The notes beneath the pieces were generated by a model. It was given only the letters and a program-made list of their open reading frames with translations. It searched no databases and was not told the origin of the DNA. Positions 42,523 to 52,969 of a stretch of 61,867 nucleotides of DNA are shown piece by piece. A program made the position numbers and the translations under genes. Numbering within the stretch: position 1 is the first letter of the stretch; each line of letters opens with the position of its first letter. Source of the stretch: Nocardioides sp. SYSU D00038 (GTDB lineage Bacteria; Actinomycetota; Actinomycetes; Propionibacteriales; Nocardioidaceae); the NCBI RefSeq assembly GCF_016924665.1, contig NZ_JAFFJT010000033.1, forward strand, positions 1-61,867. The letters are read 5' to 3'.

Positions 42523-43626
42523 TCACTCCTCGACGAACCCCGAGAACGCCTGGCCGCGCCACGCGGCCAGGCGTTCCGCCTGCTCGGCCAGGCCGGCGGG
42601 CGGCTCCGCCCGCGACCACCCGCGGTAGGCGACGCCCAGCCGGCCGCCCTTCGAGCGGGGCCGCCACGACCCGACCAGCTCGCCGTCGGCGAGCACCGCT
42701 CCGGGGCGACCCAGGGTGCGCCACAGATCCTTGCGGGCCGCGTCGTCGGGCACCAGCAGGTCGCGGTCGCGGGCCTGGAGGAAGAGGTCGAACGGCCCGA
42801 GCAGCAGCACCCCCTCGTGGGCCGGAGGGTCGGCCAGCCCATCGACGTCGTCGGCCAGCACCTGCCGCACCTCCCCCTCGGTCTCTCCGTCGACCGCGAC
42901 GTCGACCACGTCGTCGGGCCAGCGGGCCCGGACCTCCTTGACCGGGGCGTCGACGAAGTCCGCCACCAGCTTGGGGGTGGTGGGCCCGAGCAGGTGGAGG
43001 GCGGCGCGCACCGGGTCGAGGCGGTCGGCGAAGCGAGCTGCGGGGCCGCGCCAGCCCGGGATCCGGCGGAGCACCGGTGGCGACGTGCGGGGCTCGAGCT
43101 CGAGGCCGGCGCGCAGCGCGGCGAGCCGGAACGGCTGCTCGTAGGCGTGCACGGCGTCGCAGGCGCGGCAGTGGCGCAGATAGGGCTCCTCGAGGCGCCG
43201 GGTCAGCTCGGCGGAGAGCTCCCCCTTGGTGACCGGCTGGGCGGCGAGCTCGCGCATCACCTCGGCGAGGTGATCGAGGGCGTCGAGCACGCCGATGCCG
43301 GCCGCCTTGAGCGGTCGCGCCGCGTCGAAGATCCGCTTGGCGGCGTCGGCGTCGCTCCACGGCGACGTGGCGGCGGCCACCTGCGCGACCTCGGCGCGGC
43401 GGTAGAGGTGGGGCGCGCCGCGCAGCGTCCAGGCCAGCACCAGGTCGTCGGCGGGCACCTGCGCCCCGCGGAGCTCCAGCGCCCACCCGGCACCGTCGGG
43501 CCCGGTGTCCTGGACGCCGAGGTCGAGCACCGCGGCGTCGGTGTGGGCGCCGGTGCGCGCGAGCTCGTGGACGTGGATCCGGTGGCGCACCACGTCGCCC
43601 CGGCTGGTGGCTGCTCGTCCGGTCAC
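42523..43626 (-). CDS. Winged-helix DNA-binding protein, AlkZ/YcaQ-like
   Basis: A 367-residue protein of the HTH_42 family, which includes AlkZ and YcaQ DNA glycosylases acting on alkylated bases and crosslinks. LAWTLRGAPHLYRRAEV and later LLLGPFDLFLQARDRDLLVP follow the family pattern, but the QxQ catalytic motif of AlkZ/YcaQ is not apparent, so glycosylase activity is uncertain. GTG 43626 is the start, with GACGAT 6 nt upstream. It is divergent from a MarR gene 48 bp away. Confidence 0.78.
   Translation of the reverse strand: MTGRAATSRGDVVRHRIHVHELARTGAHTDAAVLDLGVQDTGPDGAGWALELRGAQVPADDLVLAWTLRGAPHLYRRAEVAQVAAATSPWSDADAAKRIFDAARPLKAAGIGVLDALDHLAEVMRELAAQPVTKGELSAELTRRLEEPYLRHCRACDAVHAYEQPFRLAALRAGLELEPRTSPPVLRRIPGWRGPAARFADRLDPVRAALHLLGPTTPKLVADFVDAPVKEVRARWPDDVVDVAVDGETEGEVRQVLADDVDGLADPPAHEGVLLLGPFDLFLQARDRDLLVPDDAARKDLWRTLGRPGAVLADGELVGSWRPRSKGGRLGVAYRGWSRAEPPAGLAEQAERLAAWRGQAFSGFVEE
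42544..42576. terminator. Hairpin terminator within convergent gene
   Basis: Perfect 14-bp inverted repeat (42544-42557 and 42563-42576) with a 5-base loop, 24 nt after the thiolase stop. On the minus strand the same bases encode residues near the end of the winged-helix protein (ERLAAWRGQAF). It may terminate thiolase transcription. Confidence 0.6.
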
Positions 43627-43674
43627 GGGCCCATCGTCCCCGAAAGCACCGACACCTCGTCCTATGATCGGCGG

Positions 43675-44172
43675 GTGCCCTCGGAGAACACGCGCTGGCT
43701 GGACGCCGAGCAGCAGCGCTCGTGGCGGGCGCTGGTGCTGGGCTCGACGCTGCTCTTCGACCGCCTCGACGACGACCTGCGGCGCGAGTACGACCTCTCG
43801 CTCGTCGAGTACGAGATCCTGGTGCGCCTCTCCGAGCGCGACGGGCGGATGCGGATGGCCCAGCTGGCCGACGCCCTCGCCCACAGCCGCAGCCGGGTGA
43901 CCCACACCATCACCCGGATGGAGAAGGCCGGGCTGGTCACCCGCACCAGCTCGCCCGACGACGGCCGCGGCATCGTCGCGGCGATGACCGACCGGGGCTA
44001 CGCGCTGCTCCAGAACGTCGCGCCCACCCACGTCGAGGGCGTGCGCGAGTACCTCGTCGACCTCGCCGACGAGGCCGACTTCGCCGCGCTCGGGCGGGTG
44101 ATGAACGCCGTCGCCGACCGCCTGATCGCCGCGCACCCCGAGATGGAGCTGCGCGACGATCGCGGGGACTGA
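43675..44172 (+). CDS. MarR-family transcriptional regulator
   Basis: A 165-residue winged-helix regulator. The recognition region RMRMAQLADALAHSRSRVTHTITRMEKAGLVTR and the following wing with DDGRG match MarR. Start is GTG 43675, with TATGAT at 43663-43668, 6 nt upstream, so probably leaderless. The divergent neighbour at 42523-43626 is a natural target, sharing a 48-bp promoter region. The ligand is unknown. Confidence 0.9.
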   Translation: MPSENTRWLDAEQQRSWRALVLGSTLLFDRLDDDLRREYDLSLVEYEILVRLSERDGRMRMAQLADALAHSRSRVTHTITRMEKAGLVTRTSSPDDGRGIVAAMTDRGYALLQNVAPTHVEGVREYLVDLADEADFAALGRVMNAVADRLIAAHPEMELRDDRGD

Positions 44173-44196
44173 CCCCGCCCGGGCAGGTCGACGGCG

Positions 44197-45879
<1,683 letters not shown>

Positions 45880-45985
45880 GCCCCGAGCCTAGTTGCGACA
45901 ATGCCGTGAGACCTGATCGGGGGGTGGCCGCGTCATGAGAGGTGATGGTCGCCGACGGGGCGACCGCGACCCGACGGAGAACTCA

Positions 45986-46549
45986 GTGACCGACCCGCCC
46001 GACCGACCGAGCCGTCGTGGCTCTGACGCAGCGTCCTCGGAGGCAGAGTTCTCGGAGTTCGTGGTCGCGCGCTCACCCCAGCTGTACCGCAGCGCCTACC
46101 TCCTCGCCGGCACCAGGCACGGTGCCGAGGACCTCGTCCAGACCGCCCTCGCCCGGGCCTACGCCGCCTGGTGGCGGGTGCGGGCGGCCGACGACCCCGT
46201 GGCCTACGTGCACGGGGTGCTGCTCAAGGGCTTCCTGTCCGAGCGCCGGCGGCGCAGCAGCACCGAGCTGCCGGTGGCGACGACCCCCGACACCCAGCAC
46301 CCCGACGCCGCGCACCACGACCCCGACCCCGCCGACCGCGCCGCACTCCTCGCCGCCCTCGCCGAGCTCGCCCCGGTGGACCGGGCCGTGGTGGTGCTCC
46401 GCTTCTGGGAGGACCGCAGCGTCGCCCAGACCGCCCGCGACCTCGACCTCACCGAGGCCGCCGTCAAGAACCGCAGCCTGCGGGCCCTGCGCACCCTGCG
46501 CGGCCTGCTCGCCGAACCCAGCCACCCCCGGAACGGGAGCCCACGATGA
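45986..46549 (+). CDS. SigE-family ECF RNA polymerase sigma factor
   Basis: A 187-residue sigma-70 protein with region 2 (FVVARSPQLYRSAYLLAGTRHGAEDLVQTALARAY) and region 4 (APVDRAVVVLRFWEDRSVAQTARDLDLTEAAVKNRSLRALRTLR) separated by a variable linker. It fits the actinobacterial SigE-type ECF group. I chose GTG 45986, with ACGGAG 6 nt upstream, over ATG 45935. Its stop overlaps the downstream membrane protein ATG (ATGA), as sigma/anti-sigma pairs often do. Confidence 0.9.
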   Translation: MTDPPDRPSRRGSDAASSEAEFSEFVVARSPQLYRSAYLLAGTRHGAEDLVQTALARAYAAWWRVRAADDPVAYVHGVLLKGFLSERRRRSSTELPVATTPDTQHPDAAHHDPDPADRAALLAALAELAPVDRAVVVLRFWEDRSVAQTARDLDLTEAAVKNRSLRALRTLRGLLAEPSHPRNGSPR

Positions 46550-47559
46550 CCGACCCGATGCTCGCCGACGACGACCGCGACCTGCGCCTCCTGATGGAGG
46601 CCTCGCTGCGCGACGTCCACGTCCCCACCGACCGCCTCGAGCGGGTCGCCCGGCTGCGCGGCCGCACCCTGCGCCGCCGACGCCGGGTCGGCTCGGCCCT
46701 GGGTGGCCTCGCGGCCGCGGCCGCGGTCGTCGCCGTGGTCGGGTCGGGACAGGGCGGCACCGCGTCGGTCGACGGCGGCGTCGCCACCGAGCCGTCGGCC
46801 GCCGCCCCCTCCCCCGGCCGCGGCGCGGGGACGGAGCAGCCGCCGGGGATCTGGGACATGCCGGTGCGCGAGATGGAGCGTCGGGCGCAGCCGCTGCTGC
46901 CGCCGGGGGTCACCCTGTCCGAGGTGCAGCGGCGCAACCTCGACCACGCCCCCGGGGAGAGCGACCGGGTGGTCGGCGTGCTGCGCGGCGTGCTCACCCG
47001 CGAAGGCCGACCCGGCCGGGGCGCCCTCGAGGTGATGCTGGTGCCGACCCCCACCCGGACGGCCGCCGCCCCCGACGCGGGACCCTCGAGCATTCCCACG
47101 CCCGGCACGGCCACGCCGTCCCGCGCTGCGGGTGGCGAGCCCGATGGAGAGCCCGGTGGAGAGCCCGGTGGAGAGCCCGGTGGAGAGCCCGGTCGGGTGC
47201 GTGGCGCCGACGACGGCGTTCCGTACGTCGCCGGTTTGATCGGCTGCCCCCCGGGCAACCTCGACCCCGCCGCAGGCGCCACGGTGGTCGACTGCACCGA
47301 GCTGAGCGACGAGGCCGGCACCCACGTGGGGCGGGTGCTCACGACCCGGACGGGGTCGATCACCCAGGTCGAGTCCTACGTGCTCACCGACGACGGCGCC
47401 GGGCTGGTCTACGTGGCCACCGCCAGCACGACCGACGCCAAGTGGTCGGCGTCCTCGACGCCGTCGGCCGACCGTGCGCTGCTCGACGCGGCGGAGGTGG
47501 CAGCGCTGGCGCGATCGGCCAGCTGGGCGAGCTGGACCCCAGCGACCGAGCAGGACTGA
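46546..47559 (+). CDS. Single-pass membrane protein, putative anti-sigma partner
   Basis: A 337-residue protein: cytosolic N-terminus (about 1-47, basic before the membrane), one transmembrane helix (about 49-67), and a long extracytoplasmic part with a GEPG-type repeat near residues 196-216. Overlaps the sigma factor gene. No zinc-binding anti-sigma (HxxxCxxC) motif is seen, so the anti-sigma role rests on position and topology. Confidence 0.65.
   Translation: MTDPMLADDDRDLRLLMEASLRDVHVPTDRLERVARLRGRTLRRRRRVGSALGGLAAAAAVVAVVGSGQGGTASVDGGVATEPSAAAPSPGRGAGTEQPPGIWDMPVREMERRAQPLLPPGVTLSEVQRRNLDHAPGESDRVVGVLRGVLTREGRPGRGALEVMLVPTPTRTAAAPDAGPSSIPTPGTATPSRAAGGEPDGEPGGEPGGEPGGEPGRVRGADDGVPYVAGLIGCPPGNLDPAAGATVVDCTELSDEAGTHVGRVLTTRTGSITQVESYVLTDDGAGLVYVATASTTDAKWSASSTPSADRALLDAAEVAALARSASWASWTPATEQD
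47131..47190 (+). repeat. 12-bp coding minisatellite
   Basis: Five tandem 12-bp units of the GGTGGAGAGCCC type encode Gly-Glu-Pro repeats in the extracytoplasmic linker of the sigma-factor partner. Because 12 is a multiple of three, unit gain or loss would keep the frame and change linker length. Confidence 0.85.
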
Positions 47560-47567
47560 GCGGCGCT

Positions 47568-48002
47568 TCAGGCCGCCGTCACCTCCTCCCGGGCGTCGGC
47601 CGAGGTCTCGGACGTCACCGACGGCGCGGGGCTCTCGACGGGGCGCGCGGTCTTGGTGAACCGCGACACCCCGCGGTTGAGGTCGTGGCCGACCGACCAC
47701 GCCTCGACCTCGAGCACCGAGACCTCGACGCCGGCCTTGTCGACGAAGGTGCGGGCGCTCATCTTGCCGTGCACGACGACCGGATCGCCGCGGCGCAGCG
47801 AGTCGGCGCAGTGCTCGGCGAGCTGGCGCCAAGCGTTGACCCGGTACCACTGGGTGTCGGCATCGCCCCACGACTCGGTGCGGCGGCTGTAGCGCCGCGG
47901 GGTGCAGCCGACCCGGAAGCTGGCGACCGTCGTCTCGCCCACGCTCCGGACGTCGACGTCGCTGCCCAGCCAGCCCTGGAGGGTCACGAGCGTCTCGTTC
48001 AT
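47568..48002 (-). CDS. Single-stranded DNA-binding protein
   Basis: A 144-residue OB-fold protein. MNETLVTLQGWLGSDVDVR, FRVGCTPRR and QWYRVNAWRQLAEHCADSLRRGDPVVVHGKM are SSB landmarks. It lacks the acidic DDDIPF tail of replicative SSB, so it resembles accessory SsbB proteins of actinobacteria. Start ATG 48002 has AGGAG 7 nt upstream. Its 3' end lies 8 bp from the sigma-partner stop (convergent). Confidence 0.88.
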   Translation of the reverse strand: MNETLVTLQGWLGSDVDVRSVGETTVASFRVGCTPRRYSRRTESWGDADTQWYRVNAWRQLAEHCADSLRRGDPVVVHGKMSARTFVDKAGVEVSVLEVEAWSVGHDLNRGVSRFTKTARPVESPAPSVTSETSADAREEVTAA

Positions 48003-48141
48003 GTCAGGTCTCCTCTCGTCGCGCACGGGTCCGTGCAGGACGAGCCTGCGCCGCCGGGCCGACAGCACCCGGCCGCGGCCGACGCGGCTGTGGAGCACCC
48101 GCTCCGGGCGTGCGGGTGTGGACGCGAGGTGGCCCGGCGCG

Positions 48142-48240
48142 GTCGGGTCGGCGTCGGGTCGGCGTCGGGCCGGCGTCGGGTCGGCGTCCGGCCGGCGTCG
48201 GGGCGGCGTCCGGCCGGCGTCAGGTCGGCATCAGGGCGGA
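48142..48240. repeat. Nine-copy 11-bp minisatellite
   Basis: Nine head-to-tail 11-bp units based on GTCGGGTCGGC (third, fifth to ninth units carry one to four changes). It lies between ssb and the end of the GTPase gene. The period is near one DNA helical turn, so identical faces repeat along one side. Not a coding repeat (11 is not a multiple of three). Confidence 0.88.
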
Positions 48241-48253
48241 CGGAGCCGCGGCG

Positions 48254-49903
48254 CTACTTCGCCGCCGCGACGAGGGCGTTGCGGACCGCGCGGTAGGCCG
48301 CCAGCTCGGCCTCCACCGGGGCCACGACCAGCTCCTGGGAGACCTCGTGGACGGCGGCCCGCAGCCGCCGGTCGGCCGACGCCGCCCGCCGGCGGGCGCT
48401 CAGGCCCACCAGCACCCGGCAGAGCAGCGCCAGCAGGATGCCGAGCACCACCCCGCCGACCAGCATCAGGACGGGCAGGTCGATGCCGGCCACGTCGGGC
48501 ACCACCGGGTCGCCGAGCGAGCCCGAGAGCGCCAGGGCGACGGTCCAGCCGCCGCCGGCGAGTGCGGCCAGGATCAGCGCCCACTGCAGCACGCGCACGA
48601 CGCCGGCCCAGGCCGGGATGCGGGCGACCCCGAGGTCGGTGTCGCCGAGGGCGCGGTCGAGGCGGTCGCCGAGGTCGTCGAGGCGCGAGGTCGAGGCCCG
48701 CCGCACGGCATCGGCCCACGGCGCGGACATTCCCTCCGACACGTCGTCGGCCAGTGCCCGCACCTCGGTGTCGACGCGGGCGCGCTGGACGGCGGTGGCC
48801 TCGGGCACCGAGGTGCGCGCCCGCGAGGCCAGCACCCGCCCGTCGTCGCCGAGGTCGAGGTGGAGCCGCTTGAGGGGGTCGGGGCGCAGCCGGCCCAACC
48901 ACGAGACCAGCGGCCACCCGGTGGCCCGACCGGCCCGCTGGCGGGTGGAGCGCTCGACCGCGGCGACCACGGTCGGCACGCCGGCCGACTCCGCGAGGGC
49001 ATCGTCCATCGCCGCCACCCGCGCGGTCGACAGCGACCGGGGCTTGCCGGTGCCGGAGACCTCGCCGAGCCGGGCGGCGACGTCGCGCAGGTCGGCGTCG
49101 AGCCGCTGGCGGGTGGCTTTCTTCTCCGCGACCCGGCGGGCGATCTCGGCCTTGAGCGCCGCGATACCGTCGCCCTGCCGGGCGCTCACCGCGACGACCG
49201 GGACGCGGGTGAGCCCGTCCTGGTCGAGCAGCCGGCGCACGTCGTCGAGCATCGACTGGCGGCGGTCCTCGGGCACGGTGTCGATGTGGTTGAGCACGAC
49301 CAGCATCACGCCCTCGTGGCTCTTCAGCGGCGCGAGGTAGCGGTCGTGGATCGCGGCGTCGGCGTACTTCTGCGGGTCGAGCACCCAGACCAGCAGGTCG
49401 GCGAGACTGACCAGCCGGTCGACCTCGAGGTGGTGGGCGACCTCGGTGGAGTCGTGGTCGGGCAGGTCGAGCAGCACGACGCCGTCGAGCTCGTTGCCCT
49501 CGCGGCGGGTGTCGAGCATCGAGTCGCGGGTGGTCTGGTGGCGCGGCGGGATGCCCAGCCAGTCGAGCAGCTCAGCCGCCCCCTCGCTGCCCCACACGCA
49601 GGCGGTCGCCCACGACGTGGTCGGCCGGCGTACGCCGACCGCGGAGAGCTCGAGCCCGGTGAGCGCGTTGAACGTCGACGACTTGCCCGACCCGGTCGCG
49701 CCGGCGATGGCGACCACGGTGTGGTCGGCGGAGAGGCGCAGCCGGCCGGCGGCCCGGGCGACGGCCTCCTCGGCGTCGTCGAGCACGGCGTCGTCGAGGC
49801 GGCCCCGGGCCGCACGCGTCGCGGCCTCGAGCGCCTGGATCCGCACGCCGAGGTCCGAGCTCCGGGTCACCAGCTTCCTGGCGCCCTCGAGCAGCGACGT
49901 CAT
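48254..49903 (-). CDS. Dynamin-like GTPase, copy 1 (YfjP-type)
   Basis: A 549-residue GTPase with an N-terminal G domain: P-loop GATGSGKSS (68-76), G3 DLPDH (146-150) and G4 NHID, then a helical region and two C-terminal hydrophobic helices (about 435-455 and 478-500). It resembles YfjP-type or bacterial dynamin-like GTPases such as Streptomyces DynA/DynB. Start ATG 49903 has GGGAG 10 nt upstream. The partner GTPase lies 54 bp upstream on the same strand. Confidence 0.82.
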   Translation of the reverse strand: MTSLLEGARKLVTRSSDLGVRIQALEAATRAARGRLDDAVLDDAEEAVARAAGRLRLSADHTVVAIAGATGSGKSSTFNALTGLELSAVGVRRPTTSWATACVWGSEGAAELLDWLGIPPRHQTTRDSMLDTRREGNELDGVVLLDLPDHDSTEVAHHLEVDRLVSLADLLVWVLDPQKYADAAIHDRYLAPLKSHEGVMLVVLNHIDTVPEDRRQSMLDDVRRLLDQDGLTRVPVVAVSARQGDGIAALKAEIARRVAEKKATRQRLDADLRDVAARLGEVSGTGKPRSLSTARVAAMDDALAESAGVPTVVAAVERSTRQRAGRATGWPLVSWLGRLRPDPLKRLHLDLGDDGRVLASRARTSVPEATAVQRARVDTEVRALADDVSEGMSAPWADAVRRASTSRLDDLGDRLDRALGDTDLGVARIPAWAGVVRVLQWALILAALAGGGWTVALALSGSLGDPVVPDVAGIDLPVLMLVGGVVLGILLALLCRVLVGLSARRRAASADRRLRAAVHEVSQELVVAPVEAELAAYRAVRNALVAAAK

Positions 49904-49957
49904 GTGTTCTTTTCTCCCTGCAGGGTCAGTCGTCGGTGACTGGGTTGCGTGGACAGC

Positions 49958-51721
49958 CTAGTGGCCGGCCACGTCCCGGGTGGGCGAGTTGACCGCATAC
50001 CTCGCGTTCTCCACCAGCCGCGACGCCTGGCGCAGTCCCTCGGCCGCGCCGGGGTCGAGGGCGAGGTCGTCGACGAGGCGGGTATAGCGCACCCGCTCCT
50101 CCTCCAGCAGCACCGTCACGCGCGCCGAGAGGGCCGAGCGGGCCCGCTCTGCGAGGCTGCGCACGGCCTGGTCTCCGAAGACCGCCTCGAGCAGCTTCTG
50201 GCCGAGCACCGCCGAGCCGCCGGCGATGCCGACCTCGGCACCGGTGAGGCCGGCGGAGTAGGAGAAGACCACGACCATCAGCGCGACGCCGAGGCCGTTG
50301 ACGCCGAAGGCGAGGAACCGGGCGGTCGAGCGCTTGTCGGCGCCCTGCACCCGCACCATCTCCAGCACGTCGCGCTGCCAGTCGCGCACCGAGCGCTCGG
50401 CGCGGCGGCGCAGGTCGCGCGAGGCCCGGCCCAGGTCGTCGCCCCCGGCGGCCAGCAGGGCCCGACCGGCGCCGGTCTCCTGCCAGGCCGTGCGGGCGCG
50501 CTCGGCGGCGGCCTCGGCGTGCTCGAGGATCAGCATCTCCAGGCCCGACTCGACCGCGACGCTGACCCGCTCGACCTGCTGGGGCTTGCCCTTGACCGCC
50601 CCGACCAGCCGGTCTCGGATCCGGCCGACCCGCGACTCCAGGCCGCGCAGCAGCTCGCCGGTGCCGACGAACTCCTGCCAGCGGGCCAGCACCTCGCCCC
50701 GCAGCAGGGTGCCGTCGGCGGTGGCGTCGATGATGGCGGAGACGGCCTCGTCGTAGACGCGGGTGGCCTCCGTGGCGAGACGCTCGGCGGCGGCGACCTG
50801 CTCGTCGGCGGCGTCGGCCACCGGGTAGGTGCGCCGGGTGATCGTGCGGATCGCGCCGTCCAGGGTCTGGGTCACGACCGCCTGCCGGGCGACGGCGTCG
50901 GCCGCGAGCGACTCCAGCCAGCCGCGGATCTCGGCGACGTGGTCGGCCGGGAGCAGCCCGTCGTCGGAGACGTGCCCCTCGTGCACCACGAACAGTGGCG
51001 AGTCCTTGAGGCCCCGGCTGGCGAGCATCCGGGCGAGGTGGCTGGCGACGGTGTGGACGGCGTCGTCGGCGGTGCGGTCGAGCACGATGGCCACCGCGGC
51101 GGAGCGGTCGGCGGCCTGGCGCAGGAAGTCCCACGGCACCTGGTCGGCGTAGCGGGCCGCGGAGGTGACGAAGAGCCAGAGGTCGGCGGCGGCGAGGAGC
51201 TGGGCGGCGAGGGTGCGGTTGCGCTCCTCGACCGAGTCGACGTCGGGGGCGTCGAGGATCGCCAGGCCCTGCGGCACAGACTCGGCCGGCACCAGCTGGA
51301 GGGCGCCGGGGTCGTCGGTGGCGTGCGACACCCGCACCAGGTCCGGGAGCAGCCGGTCCTGGCCGAACCAGTGGCCGTCGTCGGGGTGGTGGACCAGCAC
51401 CGGCGAGCGGGTGGTCGGCCGGAGCAGCCCGGGCTGGGTCACCCGGTGGCCCACCAGCGAGTTGACCAGCGTGGACTTGCCGGCGCCCGTGGAGCCGCCC
51501 ACCACGGCCAGGAGCGGCGCGTCGAGGGTCATCACCCGCGGGATGGCGTAGTCCTCGAGCTGGTCGACCATCTCCTGCCGGGCGGTGCGGCTCGCCTCGA
51601 CCTCGGGCACCTCGAGCGGAAGCGCCACCTCGCGCAGCGCCTGGCGCAGGCGCACCAGCGAGGTGAGCATCTGGGTGTCGCCGTACGGCGTGGAGGCCGC
51701 GGCGGGCTCGTCGGCGCTCAT
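49958..51721 (-). CDS. Dynamin-like GTPase, copy 2
   Basis: A 587-residue GTPase with P-loop GGSTGAGKST (75-84), switch segment LDAPDVDSVEERN and a divergent G4 reading LDRTADD instead of NKxD. A hydrophobic region (about 485-530) with Gly-rich helices suggests membrane contact, and the C-terminus is helical. Paired with the preceding GTPase it resembles two-subunit bacterial dynamins. Its ATG overlaps the PrsW stop (ATGA). Confidence 0.82.
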   Translation of the reverse strand: MSADEPAAASTPYGDTQMLTSLVRLRQALREVALPLEVPEVEASRTARQEMVDQLEDYAIPRVMTLDAPLLAVVGGSTGAGKSTLVNSLVGHRVTQPGLLRPTTRSPVLVHHPDDGHWFGQDRLLPDLVRVSHATDDPGALQLVPAESVPQGLAILDAPDVDSVEERNRTLAAQLLAAADLWLFVTSAARYADQVPWDFLRQAADRSAAVAIVLDRTADDAVHTVASHLARMLASRGLKDSPLFVVHEGHVSDDGLLPADHVAEIRGWLESLAADAVARQAVVTQTLDGAIRTITRRTYPVADAADEQVAAAERLATEATRVYDEAVSAIIDATADGTLLRGEVLARWQEFVGTGELLRGLESRVGRIRDRLVGAVKGKPQQVERVSVAVESGLEMLILEHAEAAAERARTAWQETGAGRALLAAGGDDLGRASRDLRRRAERSVRDWQRDVLEMVRVQGADKRSTARFLAFGVNGLGVALMVVVFSYSAGLTGAEVGIAGGSAVLGQKLLEAVFGDQAVRSLAERARSALSARVTVLLEEERVRYTRLVDDLALDPGAAEGLRQASRLVENARYAVNSPTRDVAGH

Positions 51722-52875
51722 CGGGTGGGCACGACCTGTCCCGGGAACGCGATCGAGGGACGGACCGCGCCGATCCGGGCGACGTAGGACTGGCCGCGGG
51801 CCGCGAAGTCGGCCGGCGGGGTGCCGCGCAGGTAGCGGTGGTGGAGGAACCCGAGCTCGATCGCGGCCTGCTGGTAGTCGCGCATCGCCTGCTCGGCGGC
51901 CGCGCCCCCGGTGGCGCGGGCGTGCTTGCGGGCCGCCCGCCGGGCCCGCAGGTCGACCACCCAGCCGATGTCGGTGCCGGGGATCAGTCCCCGCGCGGCG
52001 GCGTCGCCCAGCGCGGCGGTGAGCATGGTGCGCTCGCGGTTGCGCGCCCAGATGCCGAGCGCGAAGAAACCCACCAGCGCGGGCAGCATCAGCACGGCGT
52101 AGACGGCGGCGAAGCTGCCGAGGCCGAACAGCGTGGAGCCGTTCCAGAGGGCGTGGGTCATGACGGCGAGGAGGTACCCCACGAGGGGAGCCACCAGCCG
52201 CTTGCCGCGCGACGAGGACATCACGGCGATGCCGACGCCGAGGCCGGTGAACGCCGTGAAGAGGGGGTGGGCGAACGGGCTGAACAGGCAGCGGACGACG
52301 AAGGTGGCGGTCAGCGCGGTGGTGCCGCCCGGGCCGGTTCCGTCGGTGCCGTTGTAGGCGGCGGCGAGGTAGAGGATGTTCTCGGTGAAGGCGAAGCCGA
52401 TGCCCACCATGCCGGCGTAGACCAGGCCGTCGAGGATGCCGTCGAGCTCGGCCCGGCGCCACCACAGGAGCAGCAGCAGGAACAGGCCCTTGGTGGCCTC
52501 CTCGCTGACCGGGGCGACGACGGCCAGGCTGGCCTCCTCCGACACGCCGGCGAACACGCCGCCGATGCCCTGCACGACGACGGCGGAGAAGGTGGCGACG
52601 AACGCGCCCCAGAGCAGGCCCATCAGCAGCAGCCGCCGCGGCTCGGGCTCGTAGCGGTCGAGCCACAGGTAGCAGAGCACCAGCGGCACCACCGGCACCG
52701 CCGCCAGCACGGTGGCCACCAGCAGCGTGCCGGGGGCTCCCGAGAACGCCAGGATGGCCAGCATCGGCAGGGCGGTGAGCGCCACCAGCACGCAGACCAG
52801 GATGGTGAACACGCGGCTGTCGCGGGGGCGCGGCACAGCGGTCGCGGGGGCCGGGACCGGCGCTGCTCCTGACAT
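51718..52875 (-). CDS. PrsW-family intramembrane glutamic protease
   Basis: A 385-residue membrane protein with about eight helices. Family motifs are VSEEATKG (EExxK-like site), FAFTEN, HPLFTAFTG and THALWN. PrsW proteases cleave membrane anti-sigma factors (RsiW in Bacillus). A cytosolic C-terminal tail of about 90 residues is present. ATG 52875 has TACCCT (52883-52888) 7 nt upstream. It is first in an operon with two dynamin-like GTPases. Confidence 0.88.
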   Translation of the reverse strand: MSGAAPVPAPATAVPRPRDSRVFTILVCVLVALTALPMLAILAFSGAPGTLLVATVLAAVPVVPLVLCYLWLDRYEPEPRRLLLMGLLWGAFVATFSAVVVQGIGGVFAGVSEEASLAVVAPVSEEATKGLFLLLLLWWRRAELDGILDGLVYAGMVGIGFAFTENILYLAAAYNGTDGTGPGGTTALTATFVVRCLFSPFAHPLFTAFTGLGVGIAVMSSSRGKRLVAPLVGYLLAVMTHALWNGSTLFGLGSFAAVYAVLMLPALVGFFALGIWARNRERTMLTAALGDAAARGLIPGTDIGWVVDLRARRAARKHARATGGAAAEQAMRDYQQAAIELGFLHHRYLRGTPPADFAARGQSYVARIGAVRPSIAFPGQVVPTR

Positions 52876-52969
52876 GGTCAGCAGGGTATCGGTGGCGGCC
52901 CCGAGAGCCGCGACGGCGGGTGGGGGCCGGGGCTCGCGGGGCGTCCGCGGACCGACGTACAGTCGAGGC

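Noticed and set aside
42523..43626. Calling the winged-helix gene a proven AlkZ glycosylase
   Set aside because: Fold family fits, but the QxQ catalytic motif was not seen, so only family-level naming is given.
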